The notes beneath the pieces are model-generated. The model saw only the letters and a list, made by a program, of their open reading frames with translations, had not been told where the DNA came from and searched no databases. This document shows, piece after piece, positions 8,299-21,041 of a DNA stretch of 64,000 bases. Source of the DNA: Granulicella sp. (GTDB lineage Bacteria; Acidobacteriota; Terriglobia; Terriglobales; Acidobacteriaceae); NCBI GenBank assembly GCA_027452215.1, contig DAIDGQ010000037.1:1-64000 (forward strand), written 5' to 3'. The translations under genes and the position numbers were made by a program. Position 1 is the first letter of the stretch; the number at the start of each line of letters is the position of its first letter.

Positions 8299-9144
8299 AT
8301 GAGCGCTCTGTCGAAGTCCCTGGTGTTGCCTGCGCTGATTGTAGCCGTGTTGTGTTCCCTGCCGGTAATGGTGAAGGCTCAGGCACAGAGTCCTGGGTCC
8401 GCTCCACCTGATCCGGCGGTTGTACCTACCGATCGGCTGTCGGTGGGGTGGTGGGCGGAGCGGCATAAGACGATCGTAGATGGGCTGGCGAGCCATAAGG
8501 ACGCGCAGTTGCTGATGATTGGCGACTCGATTACGAACAATTACGAGAAGGCAAATCCTCCGAATGAGGATTTTCAGCCGATCTGGCAGCAGTATTATGC
8601 TCCGCGGAAGGCGCTGAACCTGGGCTTTAGCGGGGATACGACGGCGAATGTGCTGTGGCGGCTGGATCATGGCGAGGTCGAAGGGCTGCATCCGAAGCTG
8701 GTGGTGCTGCTGATAGGGACGAACAATACCGGGATGATGCATGAGACGGCGGAGGAGACAGAGGCTGGCATCGATGCGGTGATCGCTGACCTGGAGCGGC
8801 GGCTGCCCGAGACGAAGATTCTGCTGCTGGGGATTCTGCCGAGCCGGCTGCCTTCGAAGGATTTGAACTTCGATGTGAATGGCTATCTGGGGCTGCACTA
8901 TGCGGGGGGCGAAGACCCGCATGTGACGTATATGGATATCAGCGTGATCTTTTACCAGGGCGGATCGCTGAACGATTCTGTTTTCTATGATCCTTACCTG
9001 AATCCTCCTCGGGCGTCGCTGCACCCGAACACGCTGGGGCAACGGATGATGGCGTCGGCGATTGAGCCGACGGTGGCGAGACTGATGGGCGATACTCCGG
9101 TGAAGCCGACCGAGGTTCCGGTTCCGACGTCGGCGCAACCCTAA
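8299..9144 (+). CDS. Secreted SGNH/GDSL-family hydrolase
   Basis: A 281-residue protein with an N-terminal signal peptide (SKSLVLPALIVAVLCSLPVMVKAQA). The SGNH blocks are visible in order: block I IGDSI with Ser77, block II NLGFSGDTT, block III IGTNN, and block V DPYLNPPRASLHPN supplying the catalytic Asp and His. The order and the WQQYY...LNLGFSGDTT context resemble platelet-activating-factor acetylhydrolase subunit-like lipases and acetylhydrolases, often carbohydrate esterases. It would act outside the cytoplasm on an acyl or acetyl ester; the substrate is unknown. It follows xylB by 36 bases, so either a shared transcript or its own leaderless promoter could serve it. Confidence 0.87.
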   Translation: MSALSKSLVLPALIVAVLCSLPVMVKAQAQSPGSAPPDPAVVPTDRLSVGWWAERHKTIVDGLASHKDAQLLMIGDSITNNYEKANPPNEDFQPIWQQYYAPRKALNLGFSGDTTANVLWRLDHGEVEGLHPKLVVLLIGTNNTGMMHETAEETEAGIDAVIADLERRLPETKILLLGILPSRLPSKDLNFDVNGYLGLHYAGGEDPHVTYMDISVIFYQGGSLNDSVFYDPYLNPPRASLHPNTLGQRMMASAIEPTVARLMGDTPVKPTEVPVPTSAQP

Positions 9145-9189
9145 TGGATTCATAGGGGCGGAGTCTCGACGGAGTTGCGGAGGGGGCTG

Positions 9190-9201
9190 TAGGATAATCC
9201 G
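9190..9201 (+). promoter_or_regulatory. Candidate -10 box for a leaderless oxidoreductase mRNA
   Basis: TAGGAT (9190-9195) is followed by exactly six bases and then the ATG at 9202, the spacing expected if transcription starts at or next to the A of the ATG. An overlapping GATAAT at 9193 is an alternative. Confidence 0.45.
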
Positions 9202-10305
9202 ATGTCAATGCCGATACGCACTGCCGTTCTTGGATATGGATTCGCTGGCCGCATCTTTCATTCACCGTTCGTAGCTAAGGTTCCGGGGCTTGAGCTTTCG
9301 ATGATTGTGCAGCGGCATGGCGATACGGCCGCAGCGGATTATCCGGGGACGAAGATCGTTCGCACGGTGGAGGAGGCGTTCGGTGATCCGGCGATCGATT
9401 TGATCGTTGTGGGGACTCCGAACGATAGCCACTTCGAGCTCGCGAAGGCGGCGCTGCTGGCGGGTAAGCATGTGGTGATCGATAAGCCATTTGCGGCGAC
9501 GTCGGCGCAGGCTCGCGAGCTGATTGCGCTGGCGACGGAGCGGGGCAAGGTGCTTGCTCCGTTCCATAACCGGCGGTTCGACAGTGACTTTGTGACGCTG
9601 CGGAAGGTGCTGGCGGAGGGTACGCTGGGGCGCGTGACGCAGGTGATCTCGCACTATGACCGGTACCGGCCGGTTCAGCGGGTGGGGACGTGGAAGGAGG
9701 CCGGTGGAGCGGCGAATGGGCTGCTGTTCGACCTGGGGCCGCACCTGGTGGATCAGGCGCTGGCACTGTATGGAGCTCCGAAGTACATTACGGCGAGCGT
9801 ACGGTCAGAGCGAGACGTGACGAAGATTGAGGATGCGTTCGACATTGTGCTGGACTTTGTGCGGGAGGGCGAGCGAGGGATTCGGTATGAGTGCCACTCG
9901 ACGATGATCGGGGCTGAGGCGGCTCCGCGATTCCTGGTGCACGGGACGCATGGGAGCTTTGTGAAGTATGGTCTGGATCCGCAGGAGGCGGCGCTGCTGG
10001 CGGGGGCGAGGCCTCCGGTGATGGGGTCTCCGGAGGTGTGGCTGGCGGAGCCGGAGGCGGCGTGGGGGACGTTGGCGGTGGCTCCGAATCCGGCGGAACC
10101 GACGAAGATCGAGCGTCATAAGGTGGCGTCGGAGGCTGGTGATTACCGTCACTTCTATGCGAGTGTGCGCGATGCGATACTGGGTGTGTCGCCGCTGGTG
10201 ATCCCGGCAGAGGACGCTTATCGCACGGTGAGGCTGCTGGAGATGGCCTTGCAATCGAGCGAGGAGAGACGCACGCTCGAGATCGAGTTCGGCGGCGTAA
10301 ACTAG
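9202..10305 (+). CDS. Gfo/Idh/MocA family NAD(P)-dependent oxidoreductase
   Basis: A 367-residue protein. The N-terminal Rossmann domain begins TAVLGYGFAGRIFHSPF with a GxGxxG-type loop, and the family motif EKP appears as IDKPFAATSAQA near residue 98. The second domain contains GGAANGLLFDLGPHLVDQAL, carrying the D-x-G-x-H catalytic patch. Family members oxidise or reduce sugars, inositols and related polyols; the GFAGRIFHSPF opening is close to the YdgJ/scyllo-inositol dehydrogenase branch, but the substrate cannot be fixed. The gene stands between the SGNH hydrolase and ccmE on the same strand and stops seven bases before ccmE begins. Confidence 0.9.
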   Translation: MSMPIRTAVLGYGFAGRIFHSPFVAKVPGLELSMIVQRHGDTAAADYPGTKIVRTVEEAFGDPAIDLIVVGTPNDSHFELAKAALLAGKHVVIDKPFAATSAQARELIALATERGKVLAPFHNRRFDSDFVTLRKVLAEGTLGRVTQVISHYDRYRPVQRVGTWKEAGGAANGLLFDLGPHLVDQALALYGAPKYITASVRSERDVTKIEDAFDIVLDFVREGERGIRYECHSTMIGAEAAPRFLVHGTHGSFVKYGLDPQEAALLAGARPPVMGSPEVWLAEPEAAWGTLAVAPNPAEPTKIERHKVASEAGDYRHFYASVRDAILGVSPLVIPAEDAYRTVRLLEMALQSSEERRTLEIEFGGVN

Positions 10306-10311
10306 GAGAGT

Positions 10312-10764
10312 ATGTCAAAGCCAAAGTCCAACTCGTTCGCCAAGTTTTTTATTGCGGGCGCCATTGTTGTGGCGACCGTTGTGTGGCTCGCCATCTCCGC
10401 CTCGGGGAACGCCAAGAGCTATTACGTGACCATCAATGAGCTGAACGCGATGGGCAGCAAGGCGTATAAGGTCAACCTTCGGGTTGCAGGCAATGTGCAG
10501 CCGGGCAGCATCACACGCTTTGGGCCGAACGCGAACTTTACGCTGGTGGAGCAGGGTAAGACGCTGCGCGTGGTGTACGAGGGCGCGGAGCCTCCTCCGG
10601 ACACGTTCAAGGATGAGGCACAGGCGCTGGCGATTGGAACCTATGGACGCGATGGCACGTTCCACGCGACGCAGTTGCAGGCCAAGTGTGCCAGCAAGTA
10701 TGCCCCGGCCAAGCCCGGTGCCGCGCCCACGGGAAATCTGGCGACGCTGGCACCGAAGTCCTAG
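10312..10764 (+). CDS. ccmE: CcmE-type haem chaperone with a Cys-x3-Tyr haem site
   Basis: A 150-residue protein with one N-terminal membrane helix (residues 11-31) and a periplasmic OB-fold domain. CcmE carries haem covalently before transfer to apocytochrome c. The usual haem-binding motif His-x3-Tyr is replaced here: residues 126-130 read CASKY, so Cys126 sits where the histidine is expected and Tyr130 is kept. A CxxxY form of CcmE is known from Desulfovibrio and some other bacteria, where the Ccm system also lacks other subunits. An AGGAG overlapping the stop of the preceding oxidoreductase gene provides its ribosome site. No other ccm gene lies in the window. Confidence 0.85.
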   Translation: MSKPKSNSFAKFFIAGAIVVATVVWLAISASGNAKSYYVTINELNAMGSKAYKVNLRVAGNVQPGSITRFGPNANFTLVEQGKTLRVVYEGAEPPPDTFKDEAQALAIGTYGRDGTFHATQLQAKCASKYAPAKPGAAPTGNLATLAPKS

Positions 10765-10774
10765 CGTTCGGGCG

Positions 10775-12202
10775 CTACTTAGTGAGCGCCTTCAGGTAGA
10801 GGTAGAAGAACTCCACGCTCTTGTAGTAGGCGTCGACTCGGATTCGTTCGTCGCGGCCGTGCATGCGGTCGTCGTCGAAGTCGATACCGGCACCACCAAT
10901 GCCGTAGCTGGGGATTCCTGCGGCGGTGGTGTAGATGGAGTCGCTGGCGCCGACCATCATGCTGGGGATGACGGGGGTTCCGGGCCATAGCTGCTCGACG
11001 ACCTGGTGGAGGGGGTTGAAGACGTCGGCACGGACGGGGGGCGGGGCCTGGCTTTGGCGGTCGGGAGCGGTGGGCGAGACGGTGCCATCATCCGAGTAAT
11101 ATTCGACCGTGAGCTTGGGGTCGTTGAAGATGCCGATGAGGGTCTTGCGCACCTCTTCCTGCGAGTGGCCGGGAAGGATTCTGCAGTTGACGTTGGCCTG
11201 GGCCTCGCCGGGAAGGGCGTTGGGAGCGTGGCCTCCCTTGAGCATGGTGGCGACGCAGGTGGTGCGAAGGGTGGCGTTGTCGTTGGGGTCTTTGGAGAAG
11301 TCGGCGATGGCCTTGGGGTCGGGCGGAGTGGCGAGGACGCCACGGATCTGCGCGGCTCGTTCGGGGGTTGTGACCTTCTCGCTTTCGATGAGCGATGCAC
11401 GCGAGACCTCGTTGAGCTCGACGGGAAAGGGTGTGGCTTCGAGCTTTTCGAGAGCGTGCATGAGCTCATAGATGGCGTTGTCCGGGCGAGGCACGGAGCT
11501 GTGGCCGCCGGGGTTGGTGGCGATGACGAGGTAGTCTGCGTAGGTCTTTTCAGTGGCCTCGACGTCGAGCTCGACGGCCTTGCCGTTGCGCAGCGTGGGG
11601 CCGGCGCCATCGGGGTTGATGACGAAGTCGGCGGCCATGAGCTCGGGGCGATTCTTGAGCAGCCAGGCGACGCCGTTCGATTTGCCTCCCTCTTCGTCGG
11701 CGGTGAGAGCGAGGGTGATGTCGCGGTCGGGTACGTAGCCTTCGCGATGCATACGGATGAGGCTCTCGACGACGTCGGCGTCACCGTCCTTCATGTCCTG
11801 GGTGCCACGACCGTAGAAGTAGCCATCCTTCTCGGTGAGGGTGTAGGGGTCGAGCGTCCAGTCGGAGCGGCGGGCTTCTACGACGTCGATGTGTCCGATG
11901 ATGAGGACGGGCTTGAGCCTGGATCCGGGCGTGCCGTGATAGCGGACGACGAGGTTCTGCTTGCGATCATTGGGGCCGGCGAGGATGAGGTCGGCGGGAG
12001 AGAATCCGGCGGCGAGAAATTCTTTGCGTGCGGCCTCGGAGACGGCGGTGACGCTGCCGTTAGAGTCCTGCGAGTTGGTCTCGATGAACTCCTTGAAGAT
12101 CTGGCGCGCGAGGACGCGATCCTGTTCGGGCAACTGCGGTCCCTGCGCAACGGCCGAGCTGCAAAGTACGACTGCCAAGATGCCAACGCCACAAACTTTC
12201 AT
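10775..12202 (-). CDS. Exported M20 family zinc peptidase
   Basis: A 475-residue protein with a short signal peptide (VGILAVVLCSSAVAQG). The di-zinc site of M20 peptidases is readable: His104 in IIGHIDVV, Asp136 in GRGTQDMKDG as the bridging ligand, Glu170-Glu171 in TADEEGG, Asp195 in INPDGAG, and the terminal His in DDDRMHGRDERI. The dimerisation domain lies between about residues 210 and 340. M20 enzymes are carboxypeptidases or dipeptidases; cleavage of small peptides in the periplasm is the likely job. It sits 39 bases downstream of the DUF5996 gene on the same strand and converges with ccmE, with only ten bases between the stops. Confidence 0.9.
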   Translation of the reverse strand: MKVCGVGILAVVLCSSAVAQGPQLPEQDRVLARQIFKEFIETNSQDSNGSVTAVSEAARKEFLAAGFSPADLILAGPNDRKQNLVVRYHGTPGSRLKPVLIIGHIDVVEARRSDWTLDPYTLTEKDGYFYGRGTQDMKDGDADVVESLIRMHREGYVPDRDITLALTADEEGGKSNGVAWLLKNRPELMAADFVINPDGAGPTLRNGKAVELDVEATEKTYADYLVIATNPGGHSSVPRPDNAIYELMHALEKLEATPFPVELNEVSRASLIESEKVTTPERAAQIRGVLATPPDPKAIADFSKDPNDNATLRTTCVATMLKGGHAPNALPGEAQANVNCRILPGHSQEEVRKTLIGIFNDPKLTVEYYSDDGTVSPTAPDRQSQAPPPVRADVFNPLHQVVEQLWPGTPVIPSMMVGASDSIYTTAAGIPSYGIGGAGIDFDDDRMHGRDERIRVDAYYKSVEFFYLYLKALTK

Positions 12203-12241
12203 GCAGACTCCGGTGAGATCAAATGGTGGTGATTCCCTATC

Positions 12242-13153
12242 CTAAACCGGGTGGCGCTCCAGTGCGCTGCGATCCCATGCGGAGAGATCGGCGGCGCGGT
12301 CGTAGGTGCTCTGGAGAAAGGCCATGAGGGCGTCGGCGGGCGATGGAGAGCGGCGCATGTCGTCGTAGGGGAGGATGAATTCGCCGAGGCCCTGGTCGAA
12401 GAAGGCCTGCGGGGGCTGGATGATTGCGGAGTCGAGGCCGGGGGGCGAGGGCGCGGCGTAACAGTAGAAGGCTGCCTTGCCGTAACCTCCGTTGCCGGGC
12501 CAGAAGCCGGCGCTGATGACCTCGTGTGAGTAGGCCTCGCGGGTGATGGGGTCTGCTCCGTCGCGGGGAGGAGCTGGCCGACCGGAGAAGCGGGTGACCG
12601 CGAGATCGAAGCTACCCCAGAAGAAATGGACCGGGCTGACCTTGCCGATGAAGCTGCTGGAGAATTTCTGGAAGACCTGGTCGGCCTGCACGAGGATGCG
12701 CCAGAAGCGGTGCGCGGCGGCGGGGTCGTAGGAGGCGTGCTGGACGTCGTCGGCGAACGGGATGGGGTGGGCGAGTTCTACGGGAGTTGCGTAGAGTGCA
12801 ACGTGGACGCCGAGATCGGAGAGAGTTCGGAGGTACTCGGCGTAGAAGTCGGCGACGCTTTGTGCGCGTAGAGGCGTGGAAGCGCTGGCCCCGGTGCTGC
12901 TGCGGAAGTGCAGCGAGTGGCTGACGAAGTCGAACTCAATTTCGAGGAACTCCGAGCCGTAGGGCATCGCCGCGGTGCTGAGGCCGCGGGCGCTGACGTA
13001 GAGCGGGACGTTCCACCAGTGGGCCTGGAGCGGGCTGAGCGCGAGGCGGGTCTTGCCCACGATCTGCGTCCACATGTGGAGGGTGTCCGCGGTTGCGGAC
13101 CAGTCGTCCCAGCGAAGCTCGGGCCAGATGTCTTGTGGCAGAGTCTTCTCCAT
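12242..13153 (-). CDS. DUF5996 family protein
   Basis: A 303-residue cytosolic-looking protein with no signal peptide or membrane helix. It begins LPQDIWPELRWDDWSATADTLHMWTQIVGKTRLAL and continues with HWWNVPLYVSARGL, the hallmark of the DUF5996 family, and later PVHFFWGSFDLAVTRFSGRPAP and SAGFWPGNGGYGKAAFYCYA. It is rich in Trp, Tyr and His, and its biochemical function is not known. The gene begins 21 bases after the methionine synthase C-terminal gene, with GAGGG before its ATG, so it probably shares that transcript. Confidence 0.8.
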   Translation of the reverse strand: MEKTLPQDIWPELRWDDWSATADTLHMWTQIVGKTRLALSPLQAHWWNVPLYVSARGLSTAAMPYGSEFLEIEFDFVSHSLHFRSSTGASASTPLRAQSVADFYAEYLRTLSDLGVHVALYATPVELAHPIPFADDVQHASYDPAAAHRFWRILVQADQVFQKFSSSFIGKVSPVHFFWGSFDLAVTRFSGRPAPPRDGADPITREAYSHEVISAGFWPGNGGYGKAAFYCYAAPSPPGLDSAIIQPPQAFFDQGLGEFILPYDDMRRSPSPADALMAFLQSTYDRAADLSAWDRSALERHPV

Positions 13154-13174
13154 GGTGAATCCCTCAAGGAAGAG

Positions 13175-15879
<2,705 letters not shown>

Positions 15880-15883
<4 letters not shown>

Positions 15884-16995
15884 GCGGTCACCTCGCGACG
15901 TGCGGATTGGCGCTGGGCAAGTTCGCGTGGATGCATTCCTTCGAGGGCTTTGGCGATGGCGGCGATGTGCTCGGGCGTGTTGCCGCAGCAGCCTCCGGCG
16001 ATGTTGATAAGGCCTCCGCGAGCGAAGTCCCCGAGGTAGCGCGCCATGTCGTTGGGGCCGAGATCGAAGCCGGTTTCGGAGAGTGGGTTTGGCAGGCCGG
16101 CGTTCGGATAGCAGGAGATTGCGACGTCCGCCTTCTCAGATAGTTCACTGAGAAAGGGGTACATTAGGTCGGGGCCTAGCGAGCAGTTGAGGCCTACAGA
16201 CAGGGGTTTGACGTGCTTGACGGCGTTCCAGAAGGCTTCGGTGGTTTGAGCGGAGATGAGGGTTTCGCCGCCTCGTCCGACGGCTGCTGAGATCATGACG
16301 GGAAGCTGTAGTTGGTCTTCGTCGAAGACCTCGCGGATGGCGACGAGCGCTGCTTTGGCATTGAGCGAATCGAAGATGGTTTCGACGAGCAGGAGGTCCG
16401 AGCCTCCGGCGATGAGCGCTCGCACCTGATGGGCGTAGGCGGACTTTACCTGATCGAAGGTGACGACGCGGAAGCCGGCGTCGTCGGCGTCGGGCGAGTT
16501 GGAGAGCGAGACGGTCAGAGGACCGATGGCTCCTGCGACGAAGCGCTGGCGTCCGGTGGCAGTGCCGACGCGGTCGGCCCACTCGCGACACTGGCGAGCG
16601 GAGGTCTCGTTGATGTCCCAGGCGAGGTCGTTGAGGAATTTGTCCTCGATGATTTTTTGGTAGAACTCGGGATCTTTGCGACCACCGGTTTCGCGAGGAT
16701 CTTCGACGAAGAATTCGCTTTGGGTGATGCTGGTGGCGCCGAAGGTGTTGGTCTCGATGATGTCTGCGCCAGCCTCCAGAAAGCGGCGGTGAATGTCGCC
16801 GATCATCTTCTCCTGCGTGAGCGAAAAGAGGTCTCCGTTGTTGAGTAGATCTTTGGTGGAATCTTTGAAGCGGTCGCCGCGGATATCGGTTTCGGTCATG
16901 CCGTAGGTGCGGATGGTGGTGCCCATAGCGCCGTCGATAATGGCGATTCGGTCTTGGAGAATCTTCTCCAGCGGATGTTGGTGAGCTGTTGTCAT
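15880..16995 (-). CDS. metH: Methionine synthase homocysteine-binding part (split MetH)
   Basis: A 371-residue protein equal to module 1 of MetH, a zinc-dependent homocysteine S-methyltransferase barrel. It begins [21 protein letters not shown]. The zinc cysteines are seen in [11 protein letters not shown] and in [10 protein letters not shown]. The start at 16995 (MTTAHQHPL) is chosen because it matches the usual beginning and has AAGGAA upstream; an upstream start at 17049 would lie inside an inverted repeat. In most bacteria this module is fused to the rest of MetH, and here it ends in a four-base overlap with the gene for the remaining modules. Confidence 0.94.
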
Positions 16996-17039
16996 GGGTG
17001 TCAATTCCTTGCGCGTAGACTCAGCGCTGATCGCACTAC

Positions 17040-17060
17040 GGCGAGCCAACTTGGCTCGCC
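17040..17060. repeat. Perfect 10-bp inverted repeat upstream of split metH
   Basis: GGCGAGCCAA (17040-17049) is mirrored by TTGGCTCGCC (17051-17060) around a single base. It lies 29 bases past the nuoI stop and 45 bases before the metH start. No T-run follows on either strand, so it may be an operator or an mRNA hairpin rather than an intrinsic terminator. Confidence 0.5.
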
Positions 17061-17089
17061 GCTTGCTTGCTAATCCGCAATTTCAAACC

Positions 17090-17587
17090 TTAAGCGAGAA
17101 CTTCAGCCTCTTCATTATTCGAACGCGGAAGACCGGTGGCTACTTGCACCAGCAGGTCTTCCTTGCGCATGACCATGGTGGTGGCGTTGAGGCTGGCGAG
17201 TTCGAAGCCGTGGCCGTGGGTGATGGCATCGGTGGGGCAGGCCTCGACGCAGTAGCCGCAGAAGATGCAGCGGTTGTAGTCGATGTTATAGACCTTGGCG
17301 TAACGCTCGGCGGACGAGATACGGACTTCGGCGGTGTTGTCCGCGGCCTCGATGTAGATGCAGTTGGAGGGGCAGGCGGCGGCGCAGAGGAAACAGGCGA
17401 CGCATTTTTCGAGGCCGGCCTCGTCACGCTGCAGTTGATGCTTGCCGCGGAAGCGCTCCTGAAACTGGGCACCGCGCATGGGCCCTTTGCCGTCTGGATA
17501 ATTCTCGACTTCGGTGGGCTGGAAACCTTCCCTTAGCGTGATGCTCATTCCCTTGGCGATGGCGGCGACATTGCGAATGATCGACAT
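17090..17587 (-). CDS. nuoI: NADH-quinone oxidoreductase subunit I (NuoI)
   Basis: A 165-residue ferredoxin-like subunit. Two CxxCxxCxxxCP clusters are present: CVACFLCAAACP at about residue 62 and CIFCGYCVEACP at about residue 110, each holding a [4Fe-4S] centre (N6a and N6b in complex I). The N-terminal stretch IAKGMSITLREGFQP is the usual amphipathic anchor. NuoI passes electrons towards the quinone site. The gene stands alone here: metH follows and an unrelated plus-strand gene diverges upstream. The ATG at 17587 is eight bases after a TATACT box. Confidence 0.92.
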   Translation of the reverse strand: MSIIRNVAAIAKGMSITLREGFQPTEVENYPDGKGPMRGAQFQERFRGKHQLQRDEAGLEKCVACFLCAAACPSNCIYIEAADNTAEVRISSAERYAKVYNIDYNRCIFCGYCVEACPTDAITHGHGFELASLNATTMVMRKEDLLVQVATGLPRSNNEEAEVLA

Positions 17588-17601
17588 AGAGTTCCAGTAT
17601 A
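17588..17601 (-). promoter_or_regulatory. Candidate -10 box close to the nuoI start
   Basis: On the minus strand TATACT (17601 to 17596) is followed by eight bases and the nuoI ATG, leaving room for a leader of only one or two bases and no Shine-Dalgarno site. Confidence 0.4.
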
Positions 17602-17620
17602 CGTCGTCAGGCGGCAGGAG

Positions 17621-17632
17621 TAGCCTAGTCGG
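17621..17632 (+). promoter_or_regulatory. Candidate -10 box for a leaderless mRNA
   Basis: TAGCCT (17621-17626), six bases, then ATG at 17633. It diverges from the nuoI box 20 bases away. Confidence 0.4.
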
Positions 17633-18214
17633 ATGAAGCCATCAACAACTGCGGCCGTTCTGTTCCTTCTTAGCCCAATGGCGATGCGCGCCCAGACGGA
17701 TGCGGCGCCACCGGAGACGAAAGCACCGGCACCTGTGCGGCACGGCAGTGACATGGCCGGGCGCGTTAAGCCGGACGTAAAGCCGTCGAGTTCAGTGACG
17801 GTTGTGTATCGCGGGGTGTCCACGGTGCTGACGGTCGGGGAGTTGATCAAGCTGCCGCAGGTGAAGGTCACGGTTCGCGACGGGCATACGAATAAGGATG
17901 TGGAATTTACGGGGCCACTGGTCTCCGATGTGCTGGCGAAGGGAGGGCTGGTGGCGTCTCCGGAGACTCATTCGCTGATCCTGCATAGCACGGTTGTGGC
18001 TACGGGCGCGGACGGCTTCTATGCGCTGTACTCTGGCGGTGAGGTCGAGCCGGAGTTCAGTTCGGCCAAGCCCATTCTCGCGATCATGCGGTTTGAGCTT
18101 CCGAATACTGAAGGCGGCATGATCGAGATTGTCGACCCGCAGGACGCGAGCCCCTCACGCTGGGTGAACGGCGTTACGACGCTTTCGGTGATGACTCTGG
18201 CGCAGTCAAAGTAG
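17633..18214 (+). CDS. Exported protein resembling a molybdopterin-binding oxidoreductase fold, function unknown
   Basis: A 193-residue protein with a signal peptide (TTAAVLFLLSPMAMRAQ) and a Pro/Ala-rich linker. The segment from residue 55 (TVVYRGVSTVLTVGELIKLPQVKVTVRDGHTNKDVEFTGPLVSDVLAKGG) and the close (DPQDASPSRWVNGVTTLSVM) resemble the small oxidoreductase molybdopterin-binding-like domain, in which a substrate-like motif defines a beta-rich fold. The cofactor-binding cysteine expected in catalytic members is absent (the mature part has no Cys), so it is unlikely to be an active molybdoenzyme. It converges with the metalloprotease-like gene, ten bases apart. Confidence 0.6.
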   Translation: MKPSTTAAVLFLLSPMAMRAQTDAAPPETKAPAPVRHGSDMAGRVKPDVKPSSSVTVVYRGVSTVLTVGELIKLPQVKVTVRDGHTNKDVEFTGPLVSDVLAKGGLVASPETHSLILHSTVVATGADGFYALYSGGEVEPEFSSAKPILAIMRFELPNTEGGMIEIVDPQDASPSRWVNGVTTLSVMTLAQSK

Positions 18215-18224
18215 GCGCGGGAGC

Positions 18225-19784
<1,560 letters not shown>

Positions 19785-19973
19785 ACTTCCTCCAAACGCG
19801 CTACAAACTGTATGACTTAGTGTACCCAGCGGATGTCACCGGAGGCGAATCGGAGCGTTCACAGGGTGCATCCAAGCATACGCAATCAAATGCACATCGT
19901 TCCTACGTATCCACGATATTCTTAGGATGCGCGCCGGTTCCCGATCCGGTCAGTGAATGAAGAGACGAGAGCT

Positions 19974-21023
19974 ATGCCGGTAGAAGCGAGATTGTTGCCC
20001 GAGGATTCACAGACTGAGTTGGCTGCCCTTCGCGAAGCTGCGGGGTTTGCAACGATCACGGACCGCGGCTTCCTGCGCGTGACCGGCCCGGATGCTGCGC
20101 GATGGCTAAACGGTATCGTCACGAATGCTATCCTGACGCTCGCTCCGGGTGAAGGCTGTTACAACTTTCTGCTGAACGCGCAGGGGCGAATTGAGGGTGA
20201 TTGCACGATCTATCGCGAGCCCGGTGAGGGGCCCACAGAGTTTCTTCTGGCGACGACCGCCGCGCAGGTGGAGGCGATTCGGCAACACCTCGACCGCTTC
20301 ATCATCATGGACGACGTGGAACTGACCGTGCTTGAAGGACTCGCAGGGGTCCTCGTCGCTGGCCCGCAGGCTCTGTCGGTTGTGGCGGCACTCGGGACTG
20401 AGAATCAGCGGTCTGCTCCCTGTTCTCCAGGCACACAAGGACCTCCTCCGCAGACGCTGAATTTGAAACAAACGATGTATGCGGGTGCCCCTGTACGGCT
20501 GATGCTGGCCTTCAGCCGTCTTATTCCGCGTTACGAGATCTGGTCTGATCCGTCCACCATCGCGAGCATCCTGGTCGAACTCAATGACAGCGAGGCCGTT
20601 CCCGTTTCCTCCCGCGCGCTGGAACACCTGCGGTTGCTGGAAGGGACGCCGCTGTACGGGCAGGATATTCGTAATAGCGAGACGGCCCGCGACCTTCCGC
20701 AGGAGACCTCGCAGACCCAGGCGCTGCATTATTCGAAGGGCTGCTATCTGGGCCAGGAGATCGTCGAGCGAATCCATTCGCGTGGGCAGGTGCACCGCCA
20801 GTTCATGGCGTTCCGGCTTACAGGAGAGCTTCCAGAGACGCTGCCTGCGGCGCTTGAAGCGGCTGGAAAACCGGCTGGAGAGATCACCAGCGCCGCGGTC
20901 GTGCCGCTGGCTGAGGGGCCAACCCTCGTGGCACTGGGCTATGCTCGACGTGAGGCTCTGGACACCGGACAGACACTTTCTTACTCGGGGGGCATTGCCC
21001 TTCCGCACCGAAATGACAACTAA
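19974..21023 (+). CDS. ygfZ: YgfZ/GcvT-like folate-binding protein
   Basis: A 349-residue protein of the aminomethyltransferase fold. The early part has LRVTGPDAARWLNGIVTNAI and the diagnostic YgfZ signature KGCYLGQEIVERIHSRGQVHR is present at about residue 250. YgfZ proteins bind tetrahydrofolate and support iron-sulfur cluster assembly or repair of enzymes such as MiaB. The ATG at 19974 is used; a GTG seven codons earlier (19953) is also open and neither has a strong ribosome site. It leads a plus-strand run with the DUF1844 gene, the PhnP-like hydrolase and ribF. Confidence 0.88.
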   Translation: MPVEARLLPEDSQTELAALREAAGFATITDRGFLRVTGPDAARWLNGIVTNAILTLAPGEGCYNFLLNAQGRIEGDCTIYREPGEGPTEFLLATTAAQVEAIRQHLDRFIIMDDVELTVLEGLAGVLVAGPQALSVVAALGTENQRSAPCSPGTQGPPPQTLNLKQTMYAGAPVRLMLAFSRLIPRYEIWSDPSTIASILVELNDSEAVPVSSRALEHLRLLEGTPLYGQDIRNSETARDLPQETSQTQALHYSKGCYLGQEIVERIHSRGQVHRQFMAFRLTGELPETLPAALEAAGKPAGEITSAAVVPLAEGPTLVALGYARREALDTGQTLSYSGGIALPHRNDN

Positions 21024-21041
21024 GAGAAACCGAGAATTAAC

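Noticed and set aside
8233-9153. 306-codon minus-strand frame over the SGNH hydrolase gene
   Set aside because: Arg/His/Gln-rich antisense translation without domain.
11006-12232. 408-codon plus-strand frame over the M20 peptidase gene
   Set aside because: Same kind of antisense artefact; the minus strand carries the full zinc-ligand set.
17040-17100. Possible SAM, SAH or cobalamin riboswitch before split metH
   Set aside because: The gap is short and shows only one inverted repeat; no conserved riboswitch core was found.
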